In this document: in pieces, positions 39,754-48,139 of the stretch
Numbering within the stretch: the first letter of the stretch is position 1
How the letters are laid out: each line of letters begins with the position of its first letter
Assembly (NCBI GenBank): GCA_964573395.1
Contig: CAZNJI010000006.1
Location: forward strand, 1-54,995
Direction of reading: 5' to 3'
DNA length: 54,995 nt
Source: DATIBQ01 sp964573395
GTDB taxonomy: Bacteria > Patescibacteriota > Minisyncoccia > Phycocordibacterales > UBA9973
The notes under the pieces: generated by a model
What the model was told of the DNA's origin: nothing
Database searches by the model: none
The model's input: only the letters and a program-made list of their open reading frames with translations
Translations under genes and position numbers: made by a program

Positions 39754-41004
39754 ATGCGCCAAAGCAAGCTTTTTACGAAAACGAAGCGGGAAAATCCGGC
39801 TGACGAAGTATCGAAAAATGCCCAGCTCCTGATCCGAGCGGGGTACATTTATAAAGAAATGGCTGGAGTCTATGCTTTTTTGCCGCTTGGCCTTCGGGTG
39901 CTCAATAAAATAATTGCCATCATTCGTGAAGAAATGAATGCACTCGGCGGGCAGGAAGTAAGCCTAACTGCGCTTCAGGAAAAAGAACTGTGGGAGAAAA
40001 CGAACCGATGGGACGAAAACCAAGTTGATGCATGGTTTAAAACGAAACTGAAAAATGAAGCCGAGCTCGGGCTTGGATTTACTCATGAAGAGCCGTTGAC
40101 GCGGCTCATGAAGGAATACGTTTCTTCGTATCGCGATTTGCCGTTTAGCGCTTATCAATTTCAGACAAAATTCAGAAACGAAACGCGGGCGAAGAGCGGC
40201 TTGATGCGCACCCGAGAATTTATCATGAAAGATCTGTATTCTTTTTCGAAAGATAAAAAAGAGCACGATGCGTTTTACGAAAAGGTAAAAGACGCATACA
40301 TCCGGATTTTCGAACGCTTGGGAATCGGAGGGCAGACATACGTAACGTTTGCTTCAGGTGGAGTGTTCTCGCAGTTTTCTCATGAATTCCAAACAATTAC
40401 TGATGCAGGTGAAGACATTATCTACGTTGATGAGGAGAAAAAAATTGCGGTAAACAAAGAAGTGTTTACCGACGAAGTGCTGGAAAGTCTTGGATTGCAA
40501 AAAGAAAAGCTAATTGAAAAAAAGGCGGTTGAAACGGGAAATATTTTTACGCTCGGAACGCGCTTCGCTGATGCGCTCGATTTGAAATATAAGAACGAGG
40601 CAGGAGACATGCAGAGCGTATTCATGGGTTCTTACGGAATCGGTCCGGCAAGAAGCATGGCAACGATCGCGGAGCTCTATTCGGATGAAAAAGGGATCAT
40701 CTGGCCGGAGTCGGTCGCGCCATTCGATGTACACTTGGTGCAAATTGGAGAAAGCGAAACAGTAGCAGCTGAAGCGCTTCGCCTCTACAATCTATTCCAC
40801 AAACAGGGAATTGCAGTGCTTTACGATGACCGCGCAGGTATGCAGGCGGGAGAGAAGTTTGCAGATGCAGATCTTATCGGCATTCCATTTCGAGTGGTCG
40901 TTTCAGAAAGAAGTCTTGAAAAGGGCGGATTCGAACTTAAGCGCAGGAATGAATCAGAGTCTAAAATCGTAACCGATAAAGATCTTATTGCTCACCTCAT
41001 TTAA
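39754..41004 (+). CDS. proS: Prolyl-tRNA synthetase without the editing insert
   Basis: Class II synthetase that charges tRNA-Pro. The 416-residue protein shows motif 1 (LPLGLRVLNKIIAIIREEM), motif 2 (RNETRAKSGLMRTREFIMKD), motif 3 (GSYGIGPARSMATIAE) and the anticodon-binding domain (VHLVQIGESETVAAEALRLY). The about 180-residue INS editing domain found between motifs 2 and 3 in E. coli-type ProRS is missing; that interval is bridged by about 100 residues. It therefore resembles mitochondrial and alpha-proteobacterial short forms and is unlikely to hydrolyse Ala-tRNA-Pro in cis. ATG 39754 is chosen as the first Met giving the normal RQSKLF start. Confidence 0.93.
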   Translation: MRQSKLFTKTKRENPADEVSKNAQLLIRAGYIYKEMAGVYAFLPLGLRVLNKIIAIIREEMNALGGQEVSLTALQEKELWEKTNRWDENQVDAWFKTKLKNEAELGLGFTHEEPLTRLMKEYVSSYRDLPFSAYQFQTKFRNETRAKSGLMRTREFIMKDLYSFSKDKKEHDAFYEKVKDAYIRIFERLGIGGQTYVTFASGGVFSQFSHEFQTITDAGEDIIYVDEEKKIAVNKEVFTDEVLESLGLQKEKLIEKKAVETGNIFTLGTRFADALDLKYKNEAGDMQSVFMGSYGIGPARSMATIAELYSDEKGIIWPESVAPFDVHLVQIGESETVAAEALRLYNLFHKQGIAVLYDDRAGMQAGEKFADADLIGIPFRVVVSERSLEKGGFELKRRNESESKIVTDKDLIAHLI

Positions 41005-41013
41005 TTGCGATCC

Positions 41014-42060
41014 ATGCTTGAGCGACTTTATGCCAGATTTTCAAACGATATCGGAATTGACCTCGGTACCGCCAACACGCTCGTGTACGTTAAAAAACAC
41101 GGGATCGTCATTTCTGAACCGTCGGTGGTAGCGGTGAACCAAAAAACAGGGCAGATTGTTGCAGTTGGCCGCGAAGCGAAAGACATGCAAGGAAGAACTC
41201 CGAGCCACATTCGAACGGTGCGTCCGCTCGTTGAAGGCGTGGTATCCGACTTCGAAATTACCGAAGAAATGCTGGCGTATTTCATTCGGAAAACCGAAAA
41301 GCTTTCCCGCGCCTTTTTCCGGCCGCGCGTTGTTATCGGTGTTCCGAGCGGCATTACAAACGTTGAAATGCGGGCTGTGTATGATGCGGCAATCAACGCC
41401 GGTGCGCGCGAGGTGCATTTGGTAGAAGAGGCAATGGCCGCGGCAATCGGCGTGCGGCTGCCGGTGCTTGAAGCAAAGGGCTCTTTCATTGTCGACATTG
41501 GCGGCGGCACAACCGACATTGCGCTTATCTCGCTTGGCGGCGTGGTGCGTTCGGTTAATCTGAAAGTTGCCGGAGATCATTTCAACGCACGTATCATCGA
41601 ATACCTGCGGGACGAATTTAAGTTGCTAGTTGGCGAACAGACGGCTGAGGCGATAAAAATTTCGCTCGGCTCGGCGGTTGAAACCGAGTACATGGAACTT
41701 GAAGTGCGCGGCCGCGACGTCATTACCGGACTTCCGCGATCGCTCATTGTTACCGATGGGGACGTTCGAGAGGCGCTCATGTACCCGCTCTCGCTTTTGC
41801 TGATGGGCATTCGCGAAGTGCTGGAAACGGCGCCGCCGGAAATGCTCTCGGACATTATTATTAATGGTATTGTGTTAACGGGAGGGGGATCGCTTTTGCA
41901 AGGGCTTGCAACGCTTCTTTCGGCAGAATTAAAACTTCCCATCTACGTTGCCGATGATCCGCTCACTGCTGTTGCTCGCGGCGCTGGCGTTATTTTGGAA
42001 GATTTCGAGCAGTACAAACAGGTTCTTCTCTCGCTTGATGGCCATGGCACCCTACACTAG
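41014..42060 (+). CDS. mreB: Rod shape-determining protein MreB
   Basis: Bacterial actin, 348 residues, organising peripheral wall synthesis. Phosphate 1 motif IGIDLGTANTLVYV, FFRPRVVIGVPSGIT, connect region VEEAMAAAIG, phosphate 2 motif FIVDIGGGTTDIALISLGG, and the adenosine motif IVLTGGGSLLQGL are all present. The ATG at 41014 starts 9 bases after the proS stop; an in-frame TTG at 41005 would add three residues. mreC overlaps its 3' end by 23 bases. No mreD, PBP2 or rodA lies beside it. Confidence 0.96.
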   Translation: MLERLYARFSNDIGIDLGTANTLVYVKKHGIVISEPSVVAVNQKTGQIVAVGREAKDMQGRTPSHIRTVRPLVEGVVSDFEITEEMLAYFIRKTEKLSRAFFRPRVVIGVPSGITNVEMRAVYDAAINAGAREVHLVEEAMAAAIGVRLPVLEAKGSFIVDIGGGTTDIALISLGGVVRSVNLKVAGDHFNARIIEYLRDEFKLLVGEQTAEAIKISLGSAVETEYMELEVRGRDVITGLPRSLIVTDGDVREALMYPLSLLLMGIREVLETAPPEMLSDIIINGIVLTGGGSLLQGLATLLSAELKLPIYVADDPLTAVARGAGVILEDFEQYKQVLLSLDGHGTLH

Positions 42061-42808
42061 AAGAAAAAAAAGAATCGGCGCTTTTGTATGGATTATTATC
42101 CTGTTGGCAGTAGCGGCGCTCTTGTTTCGGCCGCTTTCAAAAATGGTGAAAGGGATTTTTGCTCCTGCCTGGAAATTAAATGCAGTGGCAACCGATAACG
42201 CAAGCACACTCTTCACTTCGAAGCGCGCATTACGGGAAGAAAATCGACGGCTCTCTGAAGAACTGGCGAAGGCAAAAATCGAGCTTATTGAACTGCCGCT
42301 TTTGCGGGAAGAAAATCGGGAACTGAAGGAGTTGTCGGGAAGGTCAGCCGACCAGAAATTCGTTCTGGCAGGAGTGATTACGAACCCGGGCCAGTCTTTG
42401 TACAATACGTATCACATTGATGCGGGAAGCGCCGAAGGGGTAACGGTTGGCGCTGAAGTGTTCGCAAACGGCAACGCGCTTGTGGGAACGGTAAGCGAAG
42501 TAGGGCTCCATCGCTCAACCGTTTCTTCTCTGGCAACTCCGGGAAATAAAGTAAGCGCAGTGGTTGTTGATTCCGACATTACTATTACGGTAACGGGGCG
42601 CGGCGGCGGAGATTACGAAGTGGCGTTGCCGCGCGAAATTCCTTTTACGCCGGGGATGGCAGTGCTGAGCCAGGGGGTTGATCATGAAATCATCGCGATC
42701 GTTGAAAAGATTATTTCCGATCCGCGCGATCCGTTCCAGCGGCTGCTTGCCCGCATGCCGGTGAACATGCGAACGGTTCGGTTCGTTTCGGTAAAAATTT
42801 CTGAATAA
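42038..42808 (+). CDS. mreC: Rod shape-determining protein MreC
   Basis: A 256-residue MreC: basic N terminus, one membrane helix (about 15-33), a coiled coil (SKRALREENRRLSEELAKAK), and the two beta-barrel extracytoplasmic domains beginning VLAGVITNPGQSLYNTYHID and including the family phrases GSAEGVTVGAEV and GLHRSTVSSL. It links MreB filaments to the wall machinery. The start ATG GCC ATG at 42038 overlaps mreB by 23 bases, consistent with translational coupling. Confidence 0.92.
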   Translation: MAMAPYTRRKKRIGAFVWIIILLAVAALLFRPLSKMVKGIFAPAWKLNAVATDNASTLFTSKRALREENRRLSEELAKAKIELIELPLLREENRELKELSGRSADQKFVLAGVITNPGQSLYNTYHIDAGSAEGVTVGAEVFANGNALVGTVSEVGLHRSTVSSLATPGNKVSAVVVDSDITITVTGRGGGDYEVALPREIPFTPGMAVLSQGVDHEIIAIVEKIISDPRDPFQRLLARMPVNMRTVRFVSVKISE

Positions 42809-42819
42809 TTTTATATAAA

Positions 42820-42848
42820 TTGACAAATTTATAATATTGTTTTACAAT
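42820..42848 (+). promoter_or_regulatory. Promoter of the 42888-43520 gene
   Basis: TTGACA (42820-42825), 17 bases, TACAAT (42843-42848). The leader of about 33 nt is A+T-rich and contains ACATTTAAAA, also found in the leader of the orphan RNA unit at about 15878. Confidence 0.7.
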
Positions 42849-42887
42849 AAAAACAGAAAACAGTTATAACATTTAAAAAAGAATAGT

Positions 42888-43520
42888 ATGAGTAAATTAA
42901 GACTCAGGCGAACCCTTCCTTGGACACTTCAGCATGCTTCAAAAATCTGGGATTGTTACCGTTTTAAGAGAAATATCTGTAAAAGCCTAGGAGGTTTTAT
43001 TGCTGAGATCGATTCGGTAAAACTCTCTGATCTGCATCCAACATCAGTTCAGAGCAAAATTCACCTCTCTATGTTACCTCATGTCGTTATAAAATATGGA
43101 TGGATTTTTTACGACAGATCCGATTTGGAATGGGGTATTCAGCAAGCTGAACAATATGAAGCGGTATTGCAGTCAGGAAATTATAGCGGCTCGCCGTATG
43201 GAACCCCATACGAAAGGAGTACCTATAGTAAAGTTGATCAGCGATTTATTGGCAGGCAAGTCATTAAGGTGTCTGTTACTTTTTCAATAGAGTTTCAGAA
43301 AATCTACCGCCGCGAGAAAGATTTATTTGCCATGCTTCTGCCAGAGAATTCGCATAGCAAGCCGATACCTCTTGCAGTTTCTTTCGGTAACATTTTTTGC
43401 CCAGAATGGGACAATAACCATCCTGATGTTTTAAGATGGCTAAAGCAAACATGGCAGCCAGCAGCTGAAATGGAACTTGAATTTGGAATCAACCCACTAT
43501 TTGATCCTTTTGTTTTTTAA
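42888..43520 (+). CDS. Protein of unknown function, A+T-rich lineage gene
   Basis: A 210-residue soluble protein. A basic N terminus (KLRLRRTLPWTLQHASKIWD) is followed by a mixed alpha/beta body with many aromatic residues (VIKYGWIFYDRSDLEWGIQ, YSKVDQRFIGRQVIKVSVTF) and a C-terminal stretch with conserved-looking Trp (FCPEWDNNHPDVLRWLKQTW). I do not recognise a family, and no catalytic motif stands out. Codon use is A+T-rich relative to mreBC. Single-gene unit with a consensus-like promoter and a shared terminator. Confidence 0.6.
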   Translation: MSKLRLRRTLPWTLQHASKIWDCYRFKRNICKSLGGFIAEIDSVKLSDLHPTSVQSKIHLSMLPHVVIKYGWIFYDRSDLEWGIQQAEQYEAVLQSGNYSGSPYGTPYERSTYSKVDQRFIGRQVIKVSVTFSIEFQKIYRREKDLFAMLLPENSHSKPIPLAVSFGNIFCPEWDNNHPDVLRWLKQTWQPAAEMELEFGINPLFDPFVF

Positions 43521-43523
43521 CTT

Positions 43524-43556
43524 AAGACCCTGCATTATTGCAGGGTCTTTATTTTC
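43524..43556. terminator. Terminator shared by convergent genes
   Basis: AAGACCCTGCA (43524-43534), loop TTAT, TGCAGGGTCTT (43539-43549), then TATTTTC. The stop codon of the converging nucleotidyltransferase gene (43535-43537) sits in the loop. Confidence 0.85.
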
Positions 43557-44278
43557 TCAAAGTCAAAAATATTTTCTCTGATACCGATAGATTTAGCGAT
43601 TTCTAAAGCTTTTTCTAAACCACCAACATATCTGATAGTTTTGCCTGCATTTAATTCAAATTTTTCTTGATTAATTTCTCTTAGTTTTTTCATATTTTCT
43701 CTTAAATCATCTTCAGAAGGAGGCTGGTAACCTCGCGAGATAAAACGGATAATTTTAAAAATATTTGCAGGGTAAAATTTTACTGTTTCAAGGCGCATGG
43801 ATTCAATATCTTCAACGGCCTTTGGAATAGAGTAAATATTCTTTTGCCAGCCAGGATTATCTATATCGGCAATATTCATTGCAACACCGCTAATTGTAAA
43901 ATCGCTAATTTGTTCCAGTATCGACTCAATAGTTTCGGTGGGTGGGTATATTTTACAATCAAGATATACCCAGTCATCATATTGATGAACAGGGTTAGCG
44001 GTACGAGCTTTTTTAAGTACTTTTGCTTTTTCAGAGTTCTTGTTTCCGAATATAAACCCTAAGCTAAGGAGATTTTTTGCGAATGTTTCTCCGTCACCGA
44101 TAACGATACAATCATAATCTCGTTGAGTCATTTCTTCATTAAAGTAGACATAGTGGAGCGCATTGCGGATTGTTCCACCAAACAGATACACCTTAGTTTC
44201 TTCGGGTATGCTATTCTTTACCTCGTTTAAAATTATTTTTGTTGAGAGGACTTTTAAAAAAAGAGGTTCTGTGCTCAT
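43535..44278 (-). CDS. Nucleotidyltransferase related to poly(A)/CCA polymerases
   Basis: A 247-residue protein. The N-terminal part carries a class II nucleotidyltransferase head: VYLFGGTIRNALHY (cf. GGxxRD) followed by RDYDCIVIGDGE with the DxD metal motif, then a distal strand DDWVYLDCKIYPP. A FTISGVAMNI segment and an all-helical second half (FKIIRFISRGYQPPSEDDLR) fit the CCA-enzyme layout, but the protein is about 150 residues shorter than CCA-adding enzymes. It may act on tRNA ends or another small substrate. Strong A+T bias and placement beside another unknown gene suggest acquisition. The MSTEP start at 44278 is preferred over a long upstream extension that overlaps tgt. Confidence 0.72.
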   Translation of the reverse strand: MSTEPLFLKVLSTKIILNEVKNSIPEETKVYLFGGTIRNALHYVYFNEEMTQRDYDCIVIGDGETFAKNLLSLGFIFGNKNSEKAKVLKKARTANPVHQYDDWVYLDCKIYPPTETIESILEQISDFTISGVAMNIADIDNPGWQKNIYSIPKAVEDIESMRLETVKFYPANIFKIIRFISRGYQPPSEDDLRENMKKLREINQEKFELNAGKTIRYVGGLEKALEIAKSIGIRENIFDFEKIKTLQ

Positions 44279-44303
44279 AATGTAATCCAATAATATCACT
44301 AGC

Positions 44304-45497
44304 GTGAAATTTACCATACACAAAAAATTAGATAATACACTTGGGCGCACCGGAACGCTGGTAACGCCGCACGGCACCATAGAAACGCCGGCGTTCGTAA
44401 CGGTGGGGACGAAAGCAACGGTGAAGGCGCTGACCGTGCCGCAAATCAAATCGATCGGCGCCCAGGTGGTTCTTGCCAACACCTACCATTTGTATTTGGA
44501 ACCGGGAGACAAGCTCATACAAGAAGCAGGAGGGTTCGGGAAGTTCATGGGCTGGGATGGCCCGACGATGACAGACTCGGGAGGGTTCCAGGTTTTTTCG
44601 CTCGGAGAAGCATTTAAGAAAGGAGTCAGTAAAGTTGCCAAAGGAGAAGCATTGCTTGAGAGCGTTGAGGCCGGCCCGCATGGAAAGCTTGCCACCATTT
44701 CAGAAGAAGGAGTCGTATTTAAATCGCACCATGACGGCAGCCCTCATTTATTTACCCCCGAGCGATCAATGGAGATTCAGTGGAACTTGGGAGCAGACAT
44801 GATTTTTGCATTCGACGAATGCACGAGCCCGACCGCATCGTTTCAATACCAAAAAGAGGCGCTCGATCGAACCTACCGGTGGGCGGAGCGTTCGCTTGCA
44901 GCGCACCAAAAAATCGATACCGAAAATGTCCAGGCACTTTTCGGCGTGCTCCAAGGAGGCCAGGAAAAGGAGTTGCGCGAGCATGCCGCGAAAACCATTG
45001 GCGCGCTGCCGTTCGATGGGTTTGGCATCGGGGGATCATTTACCAAAGAAGACATGTATACGGCTGTTGGATGGGTGAATGCGTTGTTGCCGGAAGGAAA
45101 GCCGCGGCACCTGCTAGGGATTGGCGAACCGGAAGATTTGTTCGGGGGCATAGAAAACGGGTGCGATCTCTTCGACTGCGTTGCGCCAACGCGGATGGCG
45201 CGCACTGGAAGTCTCTACACGAAAGACGGGCGCTTGAACATGTTGAATGCCGCATACGTGAACGATTTTACTCCGCTTGATCCAGAGTGTTCATGCTACA
45301 CATGCACCACGTACACGAAAGCGTACCTTTCGCATTTGTATCGCAGCAAAGAAATGCTGGCCGCAACGCTCGGCTCGATTCATAACCTTTCGTTCATCAT
45401 TGGCTTGGTTGATTCGATTCGGAAGTCGATTGGAACCGGCGATTATGCATCTTTTAAGGAATCATTTTTGGCAAGGTATTATAAAAAGGCTCTGTAG
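44304..45497 (+). CDS. tgt: tRNA-guanine transglycosylase (Tgt)
   Basis: A 397-residue enzyme exchanging G34 of tRNAs with GUN anticodons for a queuosine precursor. Conserved TDSGGFQVFSLG (catalytic Asp), FAFDECTSPTASFQYQKEAL, the second catalytic Asp in LFDCVAPTRMARTGSLYT, and the zinc site CSCYTCTTYTKAYLSHLY with a distal His (GSIHN). It starts with GTG at 44304; a TAATAT box (44291-44296) ends 7 bases before it, so a leaderless GTG start is likely. No queuosine synthesis genes are in the window. Divergent from the nucleotidyltransferase gene. Confidence 0.95.
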   Translation: MKFTIHKKLDNTLGRTGTLVTPHGTIETPAFVTVGTKATVKALTVPQIKSIGAQVVLANTYHLYLEPGDKLIQEAGGFGKFMGWDGPTMTDSGGFQVFSLGEAFKKGVSKVAKGEALLESVEAGPHGKLATISEEGVVFKSHHDGSPHLFTPERSMEIQWNLGADMIFAFDECTSPTASFQYQKEALDRTYRWAERSLAAHQKIDTENVQALFGVLQGGQEKELREHAAKTIGALPFDGFGIGGSFTKEDMYTAVGWVNALLPEGKPRHLLGIGEPEDLFGGIENGCDLFDCVAPTRMARTGSLYTKDGRLNMLNAAYVNDFTPLDPECSCYTCTTYTKAYLSHLYRSKEMLAATLGSIHNLSFIIGLVDSIRKSIGTGDYASFKESFLARYYKKAL

Positions 45498-45503
45498 TAT
45501 ACT
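45498..45503 (+). promoter_or_regulatory. -10 box of the 43-residue peptide gene
   Basis: TATACT overlapping the tgt stop region, 6 bases before the ATG at 45510. Confidence 0.6.
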
Positions 45504-45509
45504 GCACTC

Positions 45510-45641
45510 ATGTTTACGCTTCGAAAAACTTTCATATATTTTTTGATTTTTACCACTGTTAGCTCATTCGTTGCCTATAAGCTTATCGTAAAGCTCTACG
45601 CGGAATATACTCCTGAAACAGAGCTGACGAAGCTGGTCTAA
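45510..45641 (+). CDS. 43-residue single-pass membrane peptide
   Basis: Short frame starting MFTLRKTFIYFLIFTTVSSF, then VAYKLIVKLYAEYTPETELT and a final KLV. It predicts one membrane helix with a basic N-side and an acidic C-side (inside-to-outside topology). A TATACT box 6 bases upstream of the ATG supports real expression. No family recognised. It ends 3 bases before a broken copy of the start of uvrB. Confidence 0.5.
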   Translation: MFTLRKTFIYFLIFTTVSSFVAYKLIVKLYAEYTPETELTKLV

Positions 45642-45644
45642 TAT

Positions 45645-45755
45645 ATGGCAGAGAGCGTATTTAAACTCTCAGACTATTTCTCTCCGGCAGGAGACCCCGA
45701 AGGAAAGCTTGGTACCGAGTGCGCGCCTCGCTTCCTACGGGGCGAGATATGGTAG
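45645..45755 (+). pseudogene. Truncated, diverged copy of the 5' end of uvrB
   Basis: ATG GCA GAG AGC GTA TTT onward encodes MAESVFKLSDYFSPAGDPEG and stops after 36 codons. The first 17 residues match the real UvrB start (MANESVFKLSNHFSPAGD) 12 bases further on, with synonymous and non-synonymous differences, then similarity ends abruptly. The DNA is clearly diverged, so this is an old partial duplication or replacement scar and not an assembly duplicate. Confidence 0.8.
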
Positions 45756-45766
45756 TGTTAAATTCT

Positions 45767-47845
45767 ATGGCAAACGAGAGTGTATTTAAACTTTCAAATC
45801 ACTTTTCTCCGGCAGGAGACCAGCCGAAGGCAATTGACAGGCTGTTGCAGGGGCTTCGAGAAGGAAAAGAAATGCAAACGCTTCTTGGGGCAACGGGAAC
45901 TGGTAAGACTTTTACCATGGCAAACGTCATCGCCGCCATGGGAAAACCAACGCTCGTGATTGCGCACAATAAAACGCTCGCCGCGCAGCTTGCTTCCGAG
46001 TTCAAGGAATTTTTTCCTGAGAATGCGGTGCATTATTTCGTTTCGTACTACGACTACTATCAGCCAGAAGCGTATCTGCCGGTAACTGACACATACATTG
46101 AAAAAGATGCGCAGATCAACAAAGAAATCGATCGGCTGCGGCATGCCACTACCCAGTCGCTCCTAACCAGAAAAGACGTCATCATCGTTGCTTCCGTCTC
46201 TTGCATCTATGGTTTGGGAAGTCCGGTTGAATACGAAAAGGTAAATCTGCGTCTTAAGCGCGGGCAGAAAATTTCCAGAACCGAACTGATGGAGCGGCTC
46301 ATTTCTATTCATTTCAATCGCACGAATGCCGACTTGAATCCGGGAATGTTCCGAGCAATCGGAAACAGAGTAGAAGTGATGCCGATTTCCGAAACGTTTA
46401 CCTACTCGCTTACGATTGGCGCCCAGGGAATAGAATCGATTTTGAAGATCGATCCGGTCAGTTCAAAAATTCTTGCTGAAGCAGATGATATTTTCATCTT
46501 TCCGGCAAAGCACTTCATTACCATGGCCGATGACCGCGAGCGCGCCATTAAGAGCATTAAGAGCGAACTTGATGCGCAATTAAAATCACTCGAACTTGAC
46601 GGAAAGCTTCTTGAAGCCGAGCGGCTTCGCCGTAGAACAAATTATGACCTGGCAATGATCCGCGAGGTGGGGTACTGCTCAGGTATCGAGAATTATTCGC
46701 GCCATCTTTCCGGCAAAGCGCCCGGAGAGCCACCGGAAACCTTGCTCTCATACTTCCCGCACCAAAAAGACGGCACTGCCGACTTCATGCTCTTTATAGA
46801 CGAAAGCCATGTGACCATTCCGCAGCTGCAGGGTATGTATGCCGGCGATGCATCTCGCAAAGAAACGCTAGTTGAGTACGGTTTCCGTCTACCAAGCGCC
46901 AAAGATAACCGCCCGCTCAAATTTACCGAATTTTTGGAACGGATTGGGCAAGCTGTGTTCACTTCCGCAACGCCAGGAGTATTTGAGCGCGAAAAATCGG
47001 AAGCAATTGTCGAGCAGATTATCCGCCCGACCGGCCTTGTTGATCCGGAGGTTATCGTTCGGCCAATTATTGAGAATGGGGAGTATCAAGGCCAAGTGCA
47101 AGATTTCATCAATGAAGCTGAACGGGAAATAAAAAATGGCGGCCGAGTGCTGGCAACCACGCTCACTAAAAAGATGGCAGAAGATCTTTCTGCGTATTTG
47201 AAAGAGAGAAAAATAAAAGCTGAATACCTGCACAGCGACGTCAAAACAATTGATCGCATCAAGATTATTACCAGTTTCAGAAAAGGCGACTTCGATATTC
47301 TGGTCGGCGTGAACCTGCTTCGCGAAGGGCTCGACATGCCGGAGGTGTCGCTCATTGGCATTTTGGATGCAGACAAGGAAGGGTTTTTGAGAAGCGAAGT
47401 ATCACTCATCCAAACCATCGGGCGTGCTGCCCGAAACGTGCATGGCCGCGTCATTCTCTATGCCGACGTGATAACCGGTTCAATGGAACGCGCGATGAAT
47501 GAAACGACTAGACGCCGTGAGATCCAGCTTGCCTATAACAAAACGCACGGCATTACCCCGAAAACAATTCAAAAGAAAATTCAGGACATTACTGAAGGCA
47601 TGGAAAGCGATCATAGCAAGGCCGTGAATGCCGAACTTGCCCTCGACATGGAACTTTTTGCCGCAGTAGAAGAAATGGAGAAGCAGGGAAAGAAAGGAAG
47701 AGGAAAGAAAAATCCGATTGAAAAATTGATTGCGCTGAAGGAAGCGGAAATGAAGGAGGCAGTAAAGGTGCTTGATTTTGAAACAGCCGCGATTTTGCGC
47801 GATGAGATAAAAGTACTCCGCGAGCGTACGTATATTTCAGAATAA
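45767..47845 (+). CDS. uvrB: Excinuclease ABC subunit UvrB
   Basis: A 692-residue damage-verifying helicase-like subunit. Walker A GATGTGKTFTMANV, beta-hairpin YYDYYQPEAYLPVTDTYIEK, DEAD-type FMLFIDESH, helicase motifs V-VI (GVNLLREGLDMPEVSL, QTIGRAARN) and a C-terminal UVR motif (EMKEAVKVLDFETAAILRDE) that contacts UvrC. The start at 45767 follows a TAGTGT box (45753-45758) by 8 bases; longer starts add only non-conserved residues drawn from the pseudogene. Complete and apparently functional. Confidence 0.96.
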   Translation: MANESVFKLSNHFSPAGDQPKAIDRLLQGLREGKEMQTLLGATGTGKTFTMANVIAAMGKPTLVIAHNKTLAAQLASEFKEFFPENAVHYFVSYYDYYQPEAYLPVTDTYIEKDAQINKEIDRLRHATTQSLLTRKDVIIVASVSCIYGLGSPVEYEKVNLRLKRGQKISRTELMERLISIHFNRTNADLNPGMFRAIGNRVEVMPISETFTYSLTIGAQGIESILKIDPVSSKILAEADDIFIFPAKHFITMADDRERAIKSIKSELDAQLKSLELDGKLLEAERLRRRTNYDLAMIREVGYCSGIENYSRHLSGKAPGEPPETLLSYFPHQKDGTADFMLFIDESHVTIPQLQGMYAGDASRKETLVEYGFRLPSAKDNRPLKFTEFLERIGQAVFTSATPGVFEREKSEAIVEQIIRPTGLVDPEVIVRPIIENGEYQGQVQDFINEAEREIKNGGRVLATTLTKKMAEDLSAYLKERKIKAEYLHSDVKTIDRIKIITSFRKGDFDILVGVNLLREGLDMPEVSLIGILDADKEGFLRSEVSLIQTIGRAARNVHGRVILYADVITGSMERAMNETTRRREIQLAYNKTHGITPKTIQKKIQDITEGMESDHSKAVNAELALDMELFAAVEEMEKQGKKGRGKKNPIEKLIALKEAEMKEAVKVLDFETAAILRDEIKVLRERTYISE

Positions 47846-47876
47846 AAACACCTCTTTAAATACTAAAGAGGTGTTT
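47846..47876 (-). terminator. Terminator between uvrB and the convergent small gene
   Basis: AAACACCTCTTTA and TAAAGAGGTGTTT form a 13-bp stem around a 5-base loop. The T-rich tail (TTATT) lies on the minus-strand side, so it chiefly serves the gene ending at 47886; it may also slow uvrB transcripts. Confidence 0.75.
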
Positions 47877-47885
47877 GAGGCGGAA

Positions 47886-48080
47886 TTAAGGAAATAGAAA
47901 TTTCTTCATTTTCTTTTTTCTCGGCTTGGTCTGTATGAACATGAGGATAATAGAAACAAGAACGATGACGCCGGGCCAATAACCAAGACTCAGTTCGTTG
48001 GTTCCAATCGAAACGACTCCTCCGGTAATTCCGAGTAAAAGAAGGATGAATGGCACTGTAATCATTGTGTTCAATTTCAT
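47886..48080 (-). CDS. Small two-helix membrane protein, unknown
   Basis: A 64-residue protein with two membrane helices (about 7-25 and 33-50) joined by a Gly-rich loop, and a basic C-terminal tail (KPRKKKMKKFLFP). No family recognised. It lies between uvrB and uvrA, divergent from uvrA, with a terminator at its end. Confidence 0.55.
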   Translation of the reverse strand: MKLNTMITVPFILLLLGITGGVVSIGTNELSLGYWPGVIVLVSIILMFIQTKPRKKKMKKFLFP

Positions 48081-48105
48081 ATCATTATCGGTACCGTAAA
48101 TGCCT

Positions 48106-48133
48106 TTGTCAATAAATGCTTTTCGGGTAGAAT
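48106..48133 (+). promoter_or_regulatory. Promoter of uvrA
   Basis: TTGTCA (48106-48111), 16 bases, TAGAAT (48128-48133). The GTG start codon follows after 6 bases. No LexA/SOS-box-like inverted repeat is seen. Confidence 0.7.
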
Positions 48134-48139
48134 GACACC

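Noticed and set aside
45690..45710. The word AAGCTTGGTACCGAG resembles a cloning-vector polylinker (HindIII-KpnI).
   Set aside because: The match stops after 15 bases, and both sides continue in sequence that fits the uvrB remnant and its upstream region; vector contamination is not supported.
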